A stretch of 64,000 bases of DNA from Burkholderiales bacterium JOSHI_001 (GCA_000244995.1 CM001438.1:3558090-3622089); one strand, 5' to 3'. Counted from the first letter of the stretch, positions 8,396 through 17,886 are shown. A program made the numbers and translations. The notes: generated from the letters alone by a model not told the origin.

Positions 8396-10507
8396 CTATG
8401 CGCCCGGTGTCCGAAGAATCTCCAGGTCCGAACCTGAGGGCTTCTCGAAAAGCGGCAACAACATGGAAACGAGTGTGCCCTCCCCGGGCACGCTGTCGAC
8501 GGAAATTTTACCGCCGAGCTCATGGATGTACTGTTGACTTTCGTACGCACCGATGCCCATGCCGGTGCTCTTGGTGCTCTGAAAGGGCCGAAAGAGTTGA
8601 TCGCGCACAAATTCGGCTGTCATGCCCTTGCCGCGGTCGCCCACCTTCAAGGCCGCATACCCGCCCAATCGGCCCAATTCCACCCAGATGTCCTGATTCG
8701 GTTGCGTGGCATCTATTGCATTCTGGATCCAGTGGCCCACCACGCGCTCCAGGCGCTCGGCACTGCCACGGGCCGACAAAGGCTCGCTGGCACGAACGCC
8801 AAGCTGGCGGCCCTGGCCGTTGGCCAACTCCTCGGCCCGCCGAACCAGTTGCTGCAGGTCCACCCCCACGGTCCCGTCGGTCGCCGCAACGCCTTCCCTC
8901 AACTGCGTCATCATCTGCCGCATCTTCTCCAGCGAGTTCTCCACGGTCATCAGCATGTCCTGCTGGAACTCGGGGTTTGACTGCAGGCGTTTGGCGTTCT
9001 TGAGCATCAGCGACAGTTGAGTCACGATGTTCTTGAGGTCGTGGACGACAAATGCCGACATGCGGTTGAATGCATCGAACTTGCGAGCCTCTAGCAATGC
9101 TTCGGTGGCCATCATCTGCGCCAGGAAGCTGGCGGCCTGGCGCCCGGCCGTCTTCAACAGGTCGTATACCTCCCAGTTCAGCTCGAACTCTGCACGCGGA
9201 GAGTGGAGCAGCACGAACCCCGTCAGGCTGTCGCCCGAGCGCAAAGGCACCACCAGCCAAGCCCTGGGCACCTGGGCAAGCCAGTCCGGCATCGCAAGAT
9301 CGCCATATCGCGCGGGGTCGGTTCGCCACTCGTCCACATTGACCACCCGCCCCTGTTCTTTCATTGCCGCCACCAGGGTGCCATCTCGAGGCTCCGCGCC
9401 GTGAGCCGGAGGCATGTTCCATTGCGCCGACTGCCGGAATGGTGCGTCAACGGACGGACTGACCCACAGCGCTCCGCCGGGACTTTCCACCAGATCGGCC
9501 AAGCCCCGCACGATCTGCAACCCCAACTCCTGCGGCGTTGCCTGCGATGACAGCGCGTTGGTGAACTTCAGCCACTCGTCGCGGTAGTCGTAGCGGTAGC
9601 GAAAGAAGTTCTTGCCAAGAAAAACCTTCAGCCGCGCCCGCATCGACCCCGACACGGCCAGCGCCACCAACCCCAGCAAGGCCAAAAAAATGGTGCCCTT
9701 TTGCAGCGCCGCGCCCCATTCGCCGCCAAAGAAGCGCACGTAGTAGCCCACGCCCGCCACGAAGAGCATGTAGCCGCCGGACAACAACAATGCCACCGAG
9801 TGGAAAGCTGCTCGCTGGGAAACACGCAGCCGGAATGGGCCATCGCCCTGGCGGGACAGCGAAATCCAAACGGACGGGGCAACCAGCGCCTCCACAAAGC
9901 CACGGACCGCGAACACATCCCCGTCAATGCCACCGAAGAAGGCGGAGTTGGAGTACATGTAAAGGTCAAAACACAACATCGCCACGACCGCGACGCCGGC
10001 CGGCTTGGCGCTCCAACGCGCGTCCTCGGACAAGGCTCGCACCGCCTGCTCCAACTGCACCAGCGCCAGCACCGAAAGTGTCAGGAAGGTCAGCCCGGTC
10101 AACTGCGGCCCGGGCGACCAACTGCCTGCCAGGCGCAGAACCTGCCCCGCAAGTGCCAGTGCCAGGAGCAGGGCCGATATCGCCGCGACGGCGCCGGAGT
10201 TTCCCTGTGGCCACCTCCGCCCCGGCGGCACCACCAGCACGGTGAGCGCCGCTGTCCAGGCACCCAGGCGCAACAGGTTGGCCAGGTCCACGCCGGCCAA
10301 GGCCGATGGCAGCCCGATCAGCAGCGCGACCGCGGTCATGGCACACCACAGCAAGGACAACATGGCCGCCGCCATCAACGCCCTGCCCGCAGGCAGCTGA
10401 GGCGCCTTGCGCCGCCGCACAAGCAACAGATCCAGCACCAGGGCCAGGTGGGCCAGAGCGGCCAAGGCAAAGCCCCAGCCAGCGAGCAGCATCGTGTTCG
10501 AACTCAT
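8396..10507 (-). CDS. prsK: PEP-CTERM system histidine kinase PrsK
   Basis: 703 aa. About eight to ten hydrophobic segments fill the first ~290 residues, then a GAF-like region, then the kinase core: phosphoacceptor motif AFVVHDLKNIVTQL, N-box region WIQNAIDAT, G1 VGDRGKGM and G2 region STGMGIGAYES. This arrangement is that of PrsK (TIGR02916), the membrane sensor paired with the sigma-54 activator PrsR in exosortase/PEP-CTERM genomes. In many genomes prsK and prsR are adjacent; here about 5.7 kb of rightward genes lies between them. The signal sensed is not known. Confidence 0.93.
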   Translation of the reverse strand: MSSNTMLLAGWGFALAALAHLALVLDLLLVRRRKAPQLPAGRALMAAAMLSLLWCAMTAVALLIGLPSALAGVDLANLLRLGAWTAALTVLVVPPGRRWPQGNSGAVAAISALLLALALAGQVLRLAGSWSPGPQLTGLTFLTLSVLALVQLEQAVRALSEDARWSAKPAGVAVVAMLCFDLYMYSNSAFFGGIDGDVFAVRGFVEALVAPSVWISLSRQGDGPFRLRVSQRAAFHSVALLLSGGYMLFVAGVGYYVRFFGGEWGAALQKGTIFLALLGLVALAVSGSMRARLKVFLGKNFFRYRYDYRDEWLKFTNALSSQATPQELGLQIVRGLADLVESPGGALWVSPSVDAPFRQSAQWNMPPAHGAEPRDGTLVAAMKEQGRVVNVDEWRTDPARYGDLAMPDWLAQVPRAWLVVPLRSGDSLTGFVLLHSPRAEFELNWEVYDLLKTAGRQAASFLAQMMATEALLEARKFDAFNRMSAFVVHDLKNIVTQLSLMLKNAKRLQSNPEFQQDMLMTVENSLEKMRQMMTQLREGVAATDGTVGVDLQQLVRRAEELANGQGRQLGVRASEPLSARGSAERLERVVGHWIQNAIDATQPNQDIWVELGRLGGYAALKVGDRGKGMTAEFVRDQLFRPFQSTKSTGMGIGAYESQQYIHELGGKISVDSVPGEGTLVSMLLPLFEKPSGSDLEILRTPGA

Positions 10508-10725
10508 GCGCAGTAACGGGAGGGGCAGGCCAGCATGTCGATGGCATTCATTGCACTGGTCTCAGCAGGGGCACCTTCTTGGTACCTGCCAGTCGACGCG
10601 CGGCAGCCGAGTTTAGAGCCACCGTGCGCGCGGTCGCGCCGCCCCGACGCCGGGAACTGGCCCAAGCGACTTGTAACGCCCGTGAGAACCATCACGCCCC
10701 CTGATCGTGGTCGATTTCCCCGAGG

Positions 10726-10745
10726 AAAAACCCCCAGTTCGGGGG
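10726..10745 (-). terminator. Rho-independent-type hairpin in the prsK leader, leftward orientation
   Basis: Reading leftward, CCCCC, a short loop GAACT and GGGGG are followed directly by five T. That is a compact intrinsic terminator shape. No leftward gene lies upstream to need it, so it is either an attenuator-like element about 220 nt ahead of prsK or an insulator for the divergent glycosyltransferase gene. Its position is in the 354-bp gap 10508-10861, which otherwise shows no gene. Confidence 0.5.
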
Positions 10746-10861
10746 GTGTGTACGCCTGCAGCGAACCCCATACTCGGAGCCGTCCAGCTACAAGTTGTTG
10801 CGTGCGGGGCCGGACATGCCGGCATGGCATGCACGAACAGGCCGTTGCACCCAAGAATCTC

Positions 10862-12262
10862 ATGCGAATTCACCGCCACAACATCCATCCCGGCTCCTTC
10901 ATCGGAATGGCTGTCGATCTGACCCTGGGATTCGCCTCCATGATGCTGGCGGCGTCCACCCTGCGAAGCCGTTTTACCGTCATTCCCGGCACGGTTCCCG
11001 AATTGCCTCTGGTTTTGTTTGGGGCCACGGTCTTTGCCGTCACGATGGCGGTGATGTACGCGCTGGTCGGTCTGTACCGACCCCGGCCGATTTCGACCAG
11101 TGCCGCAGCGCTGCGGACTGCCGTGGCACTGTGCATCGGTGGCTACGTCAGTGCCTTGGCCATGCGGGCAATCGGCGACCGCGGCTACATCGAACAATTG
11201 GTTCCCGCCGCGATGGCCTACTTGGTCGTGGGCCTGCTGATCGAGCGCGCCTGCATGGCCATGATGCACCGCGTGGCGCCTCTGCCTCGGGTCCTGATTG
11301 TGGGAACAGGTGCCGACGCCCAGGCCATCGCCAAGGATTTGCATCGGCCAGGCAAGGCCGCCCGCGACCTGATCGGCTTCTATGCCACGGGCACCGAGCC
11401 CGAGGACCCGCCGACGGCCGCCAAGGGCAGTCGTCTTTTTCCGGCTCACGAATCATTGATCGACCTGGTCGCCCGTCATGACATCCAGGAAATCATCGTC
11501 GCCGTGAAGGAGCAACGGGGCGGCGGGGTCCCGATGGACCAGTTGCTGCAGTGCCGCATTCGCGGCATTCCCGTGCTGGACCTTGCGGCCTTCAGCGAGC
11601 GCACGAAAGGTGAAGTTCCCATCGACAGCCTCAAGGGCAGTTGGTTGGTCTATGGCGATGGCTTCGTTCAAGGCGCCATGCGGCGGACGATCAAGCGCAT
11701 CTTCGACATCATCTTCTCGTCGGCACTGATCGCGTTGACCTCGCCACTGATGCTGGTGACCATGGTGGCCATACGCCTGGAAAGTGCTGGCCCTCTGATC
11801 TACCGCCAGGAGCGCGTTGGCCTGGGTGGCCGGGTGTTCAGCTGCATGAAGTTCCGCAGCATGTGCGTGGACGCCGAGCGGGATGGTGTGGCGCGTTGGG
11901 CCCAGAAGAACGACTCCCGCATCACCCGGGTCGGCAGTTTCATCCGCAAGACCCGGATTGACGAACTCCCTCAGTTGTTGAGTGTGCTCAGGGGTGAAAT
12001 GAGCCTGGTGGGCCCGCGCCCTGAACGCCCGACCTTCGTTGAACAGTTGAAGGCAGAAATTCCCTTCTACGAACTGAGGCACTCGGTCAAGCCCGGCCTG
12101 ACCGGTTGGGCTCAGGTTCGACACCATTACGCCGGTTCAATGGATGACGCGCGCCGCAAGACGCAGTTTGACCTGTACTACGTGAAGAACAATTCGCTGT
12201 TCTTGGATGTTCTGGTGCTGATCGAAACCGTCAGCGTCGTGATATTGCACGAGGGCTTGTGA
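10862..12262 (+). CDS. Exopolysaccharide priming glycosyltransferase (polyprenyl glycosylphosphotransferase, EpsB type)
   Basis: 466 aa from ATG at 10862 (an in-frame ATG at 10829 would add 11 residues). Four or five membrane helices and a CoA-binding-like domain occupy the N-terminal half. The C-terminal bacterial sugar-transferase domain begins at RRTIKRIFDIIFS with a membrane helix, followed by YRQERVG, FSCMKFRSM, KTRIDELPQLLSVLRG and SLVGPRPERP. The enzyme transfers a sugar-1-phosphate to undecaprenyl phosphate, the first step of exopolysaccharide assembly. TIGR03013 family, standard in XrtA loci. It is divergent from prsK and first of a rightward run. Confidence 0.94.
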   Translation: MRIHRHNIHPGSFIGMAVDLTLGFASMMLAASTLRSRFTVIPGTVPELPLVLFGATVFAVTMAVMYALVGLYRPRPISTSAAALRTAVALCIGGYVSALAMRAIGDRGYIEQLVPAAMAYLVVGLLIERACMAMMHRVAPLPRVLIVGTGADAQAIAKDLHRPGKAARDLIGFYATGTEPEDPPTAAKGSRLFPAHESLIDLVARHDIQEIIVAVKEQRGGGVPMDQLLQCRIRGIPVLDLAAFSERTKGEVPIDSLKGSWLVYGDGFVQGAMRRTIKRIFDIIFSSALIALTSPLMLVTMVAIRLESAGPLIYRQERVGLGGRVFSCMKFRSMCVDAERDGVARWAQKNDSRITRVGSFIRKTRIDELPQLLSVLRGEMSLVGPRPERPTFVEQLKAEIPFYELRHSVKPGLTGWAQVRHHYAGSMDDARRKTQFDLYYVKNNSLFLDVLVLIETVSVVILHEGL

Positions 12263-12328
12263 GGCCTCGGCATGCGGGCCCCACGTTGGCCTGCATCGAT
12301 TCAAAAAAACCAGGTAGGTGGCAAAGTC

Positions 12329-12970
12329 ATGGATAGCACAGATGGACAAGGGCTGCCCAGCCCGCAGCATGATCAGGTAACACATGGCGCAGCGCCCATG
12401 CACGGGGCCCCGGCCTTGCCGTCGCGTCGCCGATGGCTGAGTGCCGGGCTGAAAGCCAGTCCTGCGGTGTTGAGCCTGGCGGCTTCCCCGGTCCTGGCCT
12501 GGCAATGCAAGACGCCGTCAGCGCATGCCTCGGCCAATCTGAGCAATCGCACCTACAAGACCTGGCCGGACAACTGCACGGCGACCAGCGCGTCGTGGTC
12601 CAGCAAGTTCAGTGGCTCGGCCACAGCGAAGGACGCATGCGGCACCTTGTTGGCCTACCCTACCGGATGCAGTTCCACCACCACCTGCGCATCGTTGATG
12701 GGTTCGGGCGGAACAACCACGGTCAAGAGCCTCCTGGCGACAGGCACCGGTTGGCAAAAAACGCTGCTGACGGCCATGCTGAACATCAAGTGCACGCGCG
12801 TGCCCTCGACTTGCGTCACTGAAGCCACGATTGCTGCCATGTGGGCCGCGGGCCCCGCCTACCAGCCTTCTCCGGGCATCACCTGGTCCAAGCAGCAGCA
12901 GGTGGACTATCTTCACAACAACTGGATTGCCACGGTGACGGCTTTCGGCGGAACGCCGCCTACCGCCTGA
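12329..12970 (+). CDS. Exported Cys-containing protein of unknown function next to the HprK-related kinase cassette
   Basis: 213 aa from ATG at 12329, preceded by AGGTGG at good spacing; an earlier ATG (12272) lacks such a site. After a ~45-residue polar leader comes SRRRWLSAGLKASPAV, a twin-Arg-like motif with a hydrophobic segment ending in PVLAWQC, so export (Tat or Sec) is likely. The mature part is Ser/Thr/Ala-rich with seven Cys, mostly spaced singly. I recognise no catalytic family. Similar small exported proteins sit beside HprK-related-A/PqqD cassettes, so it may be the substrate that the following genes modify or monitor; that is inference. Confidence 0.75.
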   Translation: MDSTDGQGLPSPQHDQVTHGAAPMHGAPALPSRRRWLSAGLKASPAVLSLAASPVLAWQCKTPSAHASANLSNRTYKTWPDNCTATSASWSSKFSGSATAKDACGTLLAYPTGCSSTTTCASLMGSGGTTTVKSLLATGTGWQKTLLTAMLNIKCTRVPSTCVTEATIAAMWAAGPAYQPSPGITWSKQQQVDYLHNNWIATVTAFGGTPPTA

Positions 12971-13017
12971 TCGCGAAGTGCCCCGCCTGGTGACCTTGGC
13001 CAATTCAGGCGACTGAG

Positions 13018-13299
13018 ATGTCGTGGGCCCTTGTCGGTCCGGAATTCCTTGTGGAACGGGAATGGTCCGGAGAGGTCGTTGTTCTTGACACCCGGTCAGG
13101 CAACACGCACCTGCTCACAGGACCTGCGTTCCTTGTCTACCGACAGCTCCAGTCCGGACCGCTGGAACCACAGCTTCTGTTGCAGCGTCTCAGTGCACTA
13201 CTACCGCTTGCAGCGACCGCCGACGAACCCTCGATCGTGCTTGAGGCAACATTGCAGGAAATGGCCCGCCGTGGCCTGATCGAAACCTGCGCTCGTTGA
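13018..13299 (+). CDS. PqqD-family peptide chaperone of the HPr-rel-A system
   Basis: 93 aa. The pattern VVLDTRSGNTHLLTGPAFLVY is the PqqD fold signature (beta strands followed by a small-residue turn). PqqD-like proteins hold peptide substrates for modifying enzymes. This family member occurs with HprK-related kinase A rather than with radical-SAM enzymes. The stop overlaps the kinase start as TTGA (13296-13299). Start ATG at 13018 follows GACTGAG; its ribosome site is modest. Client is unknown; the exported Cys-containing protein just upstream is the obvious candidate. Confidence 0.82.
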   Translation: MSWALVGPEFLVEREWSGEVVVLDTRSGNTHLLTGPAFLVYRQLQSGPLEPQLLLQRLSALLPLAATADEPSIVLEATLQEMARRGLIETCAR

Positions 13300-14228
13300 A
13301 AGTCGCTGAACTTCCGTTGCCCGAGATCCAGCAGCGCCTCACCGAGGGGCGGCTGACGCTGGATCTGCATCCCTTTGTCGCGCGCATCGAGTCGCCGCTG
13401 CAGTCCGTGTCGCATTCACTGTGGCGCATGTACCGGGACCGGAATGTGCTGGATGAATCCACATTCGCTGACTTTCATGTTCGCGTCGCCCCGCCCAGCA
13501 ACCTGAGGCGCTGGCTGAGGCCACAAGCCTTCTTCTACTTTGACGGGCGCGCCGCCTTCAAGCCATTGCCGGCGGCCCAGGCCTACCCCATGCTGGAATG
13601 GGGCCTGAACTGGTGCATAGCCGCCCATTCGCACCAGTTCCTCATCCTTCACGCGGCCGTGGTCGAAATGAATGGCTGCGCGGTCGTGATGCCTGCGCCA
13701 CCGGGGTCCGGAAAGAGCACACTCTGCGCTGGTCTGGTCAGTCGCGGCTGGAGGCTGCTGTCAGACGAACTGGGGCTGTTGAACCCGGTCACACTTCGCC
13801 TGCATGCGCTGGCACGTCCGGTCAACCTGAAGAACCAATCCATCGCTGTGATGCGCGCCTTCGCCCCGACGGCGGACTTCTCGCCGGAGGTGCCTCACAC
13901 AGCCAAAGGCACGGTGGCTTTGATGGCCCCGCCGGCAGACAGCGTCGAACGAATGCGCGAGACTGCCAGGCCGACCTGGTTGGTCTTTCCGCGCTACCGC
14001 AGCGGATGCGATGCCAGTTTCCGACCAGCAAGCAAGGCTTGGTCCACCTGGGTGCTGGCACAGCAGTCCTTCAACTACAACCTGCATGGCAAGGCAGGAT
14101 TTGACGCCCTGACAAGCATGGTTGACTCCTGCACCTGCCTGGAGTTCGAGTACAGCCAGCTTGACCAAGCCGTGGAGGCCTTCGCCGCGCTCGCGACCGG
14201 CGACCTGGACGACGGGAGGGCGGCATGA
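13296..14228 (+). CDS. HprK-related kinase A
   Basis: 310 aa with a TTG start at 13296 overlapping the PqqD-like stop; no in-frame ATG precedes conserved sequence, so TTG is the best choice. The Walker A loop PAPPGSGKSTLC is at residues 133-144, followed by GWRLLSDELG, which resembles the HPr kinase post-loop acidic motif. Unlike true HPr kinase/phosphorylase the N-terminal half is unrelated to HprK. Known only as a genome-context family (HPr-rel-A); predicted to be an ATP-dependent kinase acting on an unknown protein or peptide. Overlaps the nucleotidyltransferase gene by ATGA. Confidence 0.88.
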   Translation: MKVAELPLPEIQQRLTEGRLTLDLHPFVARIESPLQSVSHSLWRMYRDRNVLDESTFADFHVRVAPPSNLRRWLRPQAFFYFDGRAAFKPLPAAQAYPMLEWGLNWCIAAHSHQFLILHAAVVEMNGCAVVMPAPPGSGKSTLCAGLVSRGWRLLSDELGLLNPVTLRLHALARPVNLKNQSIAVMRAFAPTADFSPEVPHTAKGTVALMAPPADSVERMRETARPTWLVFPRYRSGCDASFRPASKAWSTWVLAQQSFNYNLHGKAGFDALTSMVDSCTCLEFEYSQLDQAVEAFAALATGDLDDGRAA

Positions 14229-15352
14229 ACCAGGCCCCCGAGCTGATCCAAGCGTTGACGCAATCTGGGACGCTTGGTGACTGGACCGACAGTGCCTGGG
14301 ACCTGCTGATCCGCCAAGCCCGTCGGGCCAACCTGCTGGGCACACTGGCGCATCGCCTGCCCAGCCACACCGTTGTGCCCGTGCCGGCCCGGCACCACCT
14401 GGACTCGGCGCGCCTGCTGGCCACCCGACAGCATGCCGCCATGCGCTGGGAGGTGGAGTGCATCGCCCGCGCACTGGCCCCCACGGGCGTGAAGCTGCTG
14501 CTGCTCAAGGGTGCGGCCTATGTCATGACCGGACTGCCTGCGGCCGAAGGGCGGCTGTTCGGCGACGTGGACATCATCGTGCCCAAAGCCCGCCTGGCAG
14601 ACGTGGAATCGGCCCTGCTGATGAACGGCTGGTCCGGCGGCAACCCCAGCGCCTACGACCAGCGCTACTACCGCGAATGGATGCACGAGATTCCGCCGAT
14701 GCAGCACCTGCGGCGCGGCAGCGTGATCGACGTTCACCACGCCATCCTGCCCGAGACCGCCCGCATCCGCGCCGATTCAAGTGCCATGATCGATGCCGCC
14801 GTGCCGGTGCCGGGGCACCCTGGCCTGTTCACCTTCGCGCCCATGGACATGGTTCTGCACAGCGCCACCCACCTGTTCCACGAAGGCGAGTTCGACAACG
14901 GCCTGCGCGACCTGTTCGACCTGGACAGCCTGCTGCGGCACTTCGCTCGCGACCCCAGGTTCTGGACCGATCTGCCCCTGCGTGCCCGGCACCTGGGCCT
15001 GCAACGCCCGCTTCACCACGCACTGCGTTATGCCGCGCAGTTGTTGGGCACGCCCGTGCCTCCGGCCTGCCTGGCGGCCACCGCCGCGGACGGGCCAGGG
15101 CCGCTGACCCAGTGGCTGCTGGATGCGTGCTTCAACCGGGCGTTCCGGCCCCTGCACGCCAGCTGTGATGACGGCTTCAGCGCTTTGGCCCGCCAGCTTC
15201 TGTACGTGCGCTCGCACTGGCTGCGCATGCCCCTGCCCATGCTGCTGGTTCACCTGACCCGCAAGGCCCTGGTGCGCGAGCCTGACCCTGGCCCTGACGA
15301 CCAGGACGACCCCATGGCCTTGCGCCCCCCCCACCAGGACGCGGTGCCATGA
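14225..15352 (+). CDS. Nucleotidyltransferase-like protein (NTP_transf_5 family)
   Basis: 375 aa. The core motif is LLKGAAYVMTGLP followed by GDVDIIVPK, where the paired Asp of a nucleotidyltransferase fold (GxxxxRxxxDxD-like) are kept, and later IDVHHAI. These proteins are frequent partners of HprK-related kinases and PqqD-like chaperones in polysaccharide loci; the transferred nucleotide and target are unknown. The start overlaps the kinase stop (ATGA 14225-14228) and the stop overlaps the next start (ATGA 15349-15352), so this four-gene block is translationally coupled. The C-terminus is Asp/Pro-rich. Confidence 0.85.
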   Translation: MNQAPELIQALTQSGTLGDWTDSAWDLLIRQARRANLLGTLAHRLPSHTVVPVPARHHLDSARLLATRQHAAMRWEVECIARALAPTGVKLLLLKGAAYVMTGLPAAEGRLFGDVDIIVPKARLADVESALLMNGWSGGNPSAYDQRYYREWMHEIPPMQHLRRGSVIDVHHAILPETARIRADSSAMIDAAVPVPGHPGLFTFAPMDMVLHSATHLFHEGEFDNGLRDLFDLDSLLRHFARDPRFWTDLPLRARHLGLQRPLHHALRYAAQLLGTPVPPACLAATAADGPGPLTQWLLDACFNRAFRPLHASCDDGFSALARQLLYVRSHWLRMPLPMLLVHLTRKALVREPDPGPDDQDDPMALRPPHQDAVP

Positions 15353-16164
15353 ACCCAACCACCTTCAAGCCTTCGGGCTGGCGCCCTGCCCGCCGCACCG
15401 CCCTGTTCGTGTTGATCACAGCGGGCGCGGCGTCCCCCTTGCAGGCAGCGGACGAATTGCCCGACCTGATCCAGCGCGTTCGCCCGTCGGTTCAGTCCGT
15501 GGGTTTTTACAAGGAGACCAACACCCCGCGCTTCGGCTTTCGCGGCACGGCCTTCGCGGTGGGCGATGGCAACATGCTGGTGACCAATGCGCACGTGGTG
15601 GCCACCACGACGGACGTCGGCCCGGACAGCGTGCTGATGGTGAACGTGCGGGATGCCAGCGGCAATGACCAGCTCCGCCGCGCCAGCCTCCTGGCGCAAG
15701 ACAACGCCCACGATCTGGCCTTGCTGCGCGTGGACGGTCCAGCCCTGCCGGCACTGAACCTGCGGCAAGAGGCCGACGCCCCCGTGCGCGAAGGCCAGAC
15801 CGTGGTCTTCATGGGCTACCCGCTGGGGGCTGCGCTGGGCTTCGCCCCGGTCACCCACCGTGGCATGGTGTCCGCCATCCGCCCGGTGGCCATTCCCAGC
15901 CCCACCGCCACCCAGTTGGACGCCCGCACCGCCGCCCGCATCCGGGGCGGTGCATTCGAGTTGTACCAACTGGACGCCACGGCCTACCCCGGCAACAGCG
16001 GCGGGCCCCTGTTCGACGTGAGCACGGGGCGCGTGATCGGCGTGGTGAACATGGTCACGCTCAAGGGCACCCGGGAGTCGGCCCTGAGCCAACCATCAGG
16101 CATCAGCTATGCCATCCCGGCGCGCCATGTGCTGGAACTTCTGGCGCAGCAGCCTGCACGCTGA
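15349..16164 (+). CDS. Exported trypsin-like serine protease (HtrA-like, no PDZ domain)
   Basis: 271 aa with a signal peptide cleaved after LQAADE. The catalytic triad is intact: His82 in VTNAHVV, Asp122 in HDLALLRV and Ser217 in PGNSGGPLF. There is no room for a PDZ domain, so it is a minimal periplasmic S1C-like protease. The ATGA overlap with the nucleotidyltransferase gene links it to the HprK-related cassette, where it might mature the exported Cys-containing protein or act in envelope quality control. The stop is 18 nt from the convergent prsR stop. Confidence 0.9.
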   Translation: MNPTTFKPSGWRPARRTALFVLITAGAASPLQAADELPDLIQRVRPSVQSVGFYKETNTPRFGFRGTAFAVGDGNMLVTNAHVVATTTDVGPDSVLMVNVRDASGNDQLRRASLLAQDNAHDLALLRVDGPALPALNLRQEADAPVREGQTVVFMGYPLGAALGFAPVTHRGMVSAIRPVAIPSPTATQLDARTAARIRGGAFELYQLDATAYPGNSGGPLFDVSTGRVIGVVNMVTLKGTRESALSQPSGISYAIPARHVLELLAQQPAR

Positions 16165-16182
16165 CGCCGCGGCGCAGGCCAC

Positions 16183-17568
16183 TCAGCCTGTGGGGCCCGC
16201 CTGCGCCTGGATGCCCAGCTTCTTCATCAGGTCGTAAAGGGTGGGCCGCGACACCCCCAGCAAGTCCGCCGCCTTGGCGATGTTGCCGTCGCTGCGCGCC
16301 AGCGCCAGGTTCACCGCGCGGCGTTCGGCTTCATCGCGCACGGTGCGCAGGTCCAGCACCGGCGCTTCACCTGCCGGTGCCCCCCCGGGAACAGACGGCA
16401 GGTTCAGGTCTTCGCGCGTCACCAACTTGCCGTCGGCCATGATGGCCACGCGCTTGATGGCATTGAGCAGTTCGCGCACATTGCCGGGCCAGGGGTGGGC
16501 GTCGATGGCGGTCATGGCCTCGGCCGTGAAGGACAGGCTGCCGCGGTTGTTTTCCTGTGCGAAGCGCCTCAGGAAGGCCTGCGCCAGCAGCACCGCGTCG
16601 CCCTGGCGGGCCCTCAGCGCCGGGATGTTGATCTCGATCTCGGCCAGCCGGTAATACAGGTCCTGGCGGAAGCCGCCGGACTTGATCAGAGCGTCCAGGT
16701 TCTGGTGCGTGGCGCAGACCACCCGCACGTCCACCGGAATCTCCTGCCGGCCGCCGATGCGCTCCACCGTGCGTTCCTGCAGGAAGCGCAGCAGCTTGGC
16801 CTGCAGCGGTTGCGGCAGGTCGCCAATTTCGTCCAGCATCAGCGTGCCGCCGTGGGCGGTTTCCAGCTTGCCCGGCGTGGTCTTGGACGCACCCGTGAAG
16901 GCACCCTTCTCGTAGCCGAACAGCTCACTCTCCAGCAGGTTGTCCGGGATGGCCGCGCAGTTGATGGCCACGAACTTGCCCGTGCGCTTGCTGGCCTGGT
17001 GCAGCGCTTGCGCCAGCACTTCCTTGCCGGTGCCGCTTTCCCCCAACAGCAGGATGCTGGCGTTGCTGGGCGCCACCTTCTCGATCATGCGGCCGATGCG
17101 CAGCATCTCGGGGTCGCGCGTGATCAGGCCGGCCGCATCGGGCAGTTGCAAGGCACGCAGGCGCCGGTTCTCCGCCTGCAGTTCCGACAAGCGCAGGGCC
17201 CGCGAAATGATGAGGTTCAGTACATCGGGGTCGAAGGGCTTGGGCAGGAAGTCGTAGGCGCCCAGTTCCACCGCTCGCAGGGCGTTCGCCTGATCGTTCT
17301 GGCCGGTGAGCACGATCACCTTCACCTCGGGGTCGATCTCGATCATCTGCGCCAGCAAGGCCATGCCCTCGCTCACCGAGTCGGGATCGGGCGGCAGCCC
17401 CAGGTCCATGGTCACCACGACCGGCGAATGCCGGCGGAACTGAGCGAGCGCAGATTCGCGGTCGCCGGCCGTCACCGAGTCGAACTGGTCCAGCGACCAC
17501 TTGATCTGCTTCTGCAGCGCGGGGTCGTCCTCGACGATCAGCAGCGGGGGGCGCTTTTCCAGGGACAT
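16183..17568 (-). CDS. prsR: PEP-CTERM system sigma-54-dependent response regulator PrsR
   Basis: 461 aa. Receiver domain with phosphoacceptor Asp55 ([10 protein letters not shown]) and KPFD; AAA+ sigma-54 activator domain with Walker [19 protein letters not shown] loop for sigma-54 contact, and [12 protein letters not shown]-terminal Fis-type helix-turn-helix [21 protein letters not shown]. It activates sigma-54 promoters of exopolysaccharide and PEP-CTERM protein genes upon phosphorylation by PrsK. The ATG at 17568 gives the usual family start; an in-frame ATG at 17601 would add 11 residues. A matching GG-N10-GC promoter is seen at 20882-20897. Confidence 0.94.
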   Translation of the reverse strand: MSLEKRPPLLIVEDDPALQKQIKWSLDQFDSVTAGDRESALAQFRRHSPVVVTMDLGLPPDPDSVSEGMALLAQMIEIDPEVKVIVLTGQNDQANALRAVELGAYDFLPKPFDPDVLNLIISRALRLSELQAENRRLRALQLPDAAGLITRDPEMLRIGRMIEKVAPSNASILLLGESGTGKEVLAQALHQASKRTGKFVAINCAAIPDNLLESELFGYEKGAFTGASKTTPGKLETAHGGTLMLDEIGDLPQPLQAKLLRFLQERTVERIGGRQEIPVDVRVVCATHQNLDALIKSGGFRQDLYYRLAEIEINIPALRARQGDAVLLAQAFLRRFAQENNRGSLSFTAEAMTAIDAHPWPGNVRELLNAIKRVAIMADGKLVTREDLNLPSVPGGAPAGEAPVLDLRTVRDEAERRAVNLALARSDGNIAKAADLLGVSRPTLYDLMKKLGIQAQAGPTG

Positions 17569-17711
17569 GGTGCAAAGTTCAAGAAGCGGGGGCAGTTTCA
17601 TTGTGACCCACGGCAGGCGCCGCGGGCAGCCGTAGCGCCGTTGCGAACCACCCAAAGCGGTGGCCCTGCACACCAGGCCCAGGCGCGGAATTCGATGCAC
17701 CGCGGCAGTGC

Positions 17712-17717
17712 TACAAT
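17712..17717 (+). promoter_or_regulatory. Probable -10 box of the tRNA-Ala gene
   Basis: TACAAT lies 13 nt before the first base of the tRNA. A weak -35 candidate (TTCGAT, 17691-17696) is at 15-nt spacing, shorter than ideal. This short stretch is more A+T-rich than its surroundings. Confidence 0.5.
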
Positions 17718-17730
17718 TTTCGGCTTGCGT

Positions 17731-17806
<76 letters not shown>

Positions 17807-17850
17807 ACTCAAGGTTCCGGACCGCTCCAAGCGGCACCCGGAAACAGGAA

Positions 17851-17886
17851 AAGCCTCAAGGAATCAATAACTTGGGGCTTTTTTCT
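17851..17886 (+). terminator. Intrinsic terminator of tRNA-Ala
   Basis: AAGCCTCAAG and CTTGGGGCTT pair over ten positions with one G-U, around a 10-nt A/T-rich loop, and are followed by TTTTTC. It lies 45 nt behind the tRNA. Confidence 0.85.
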
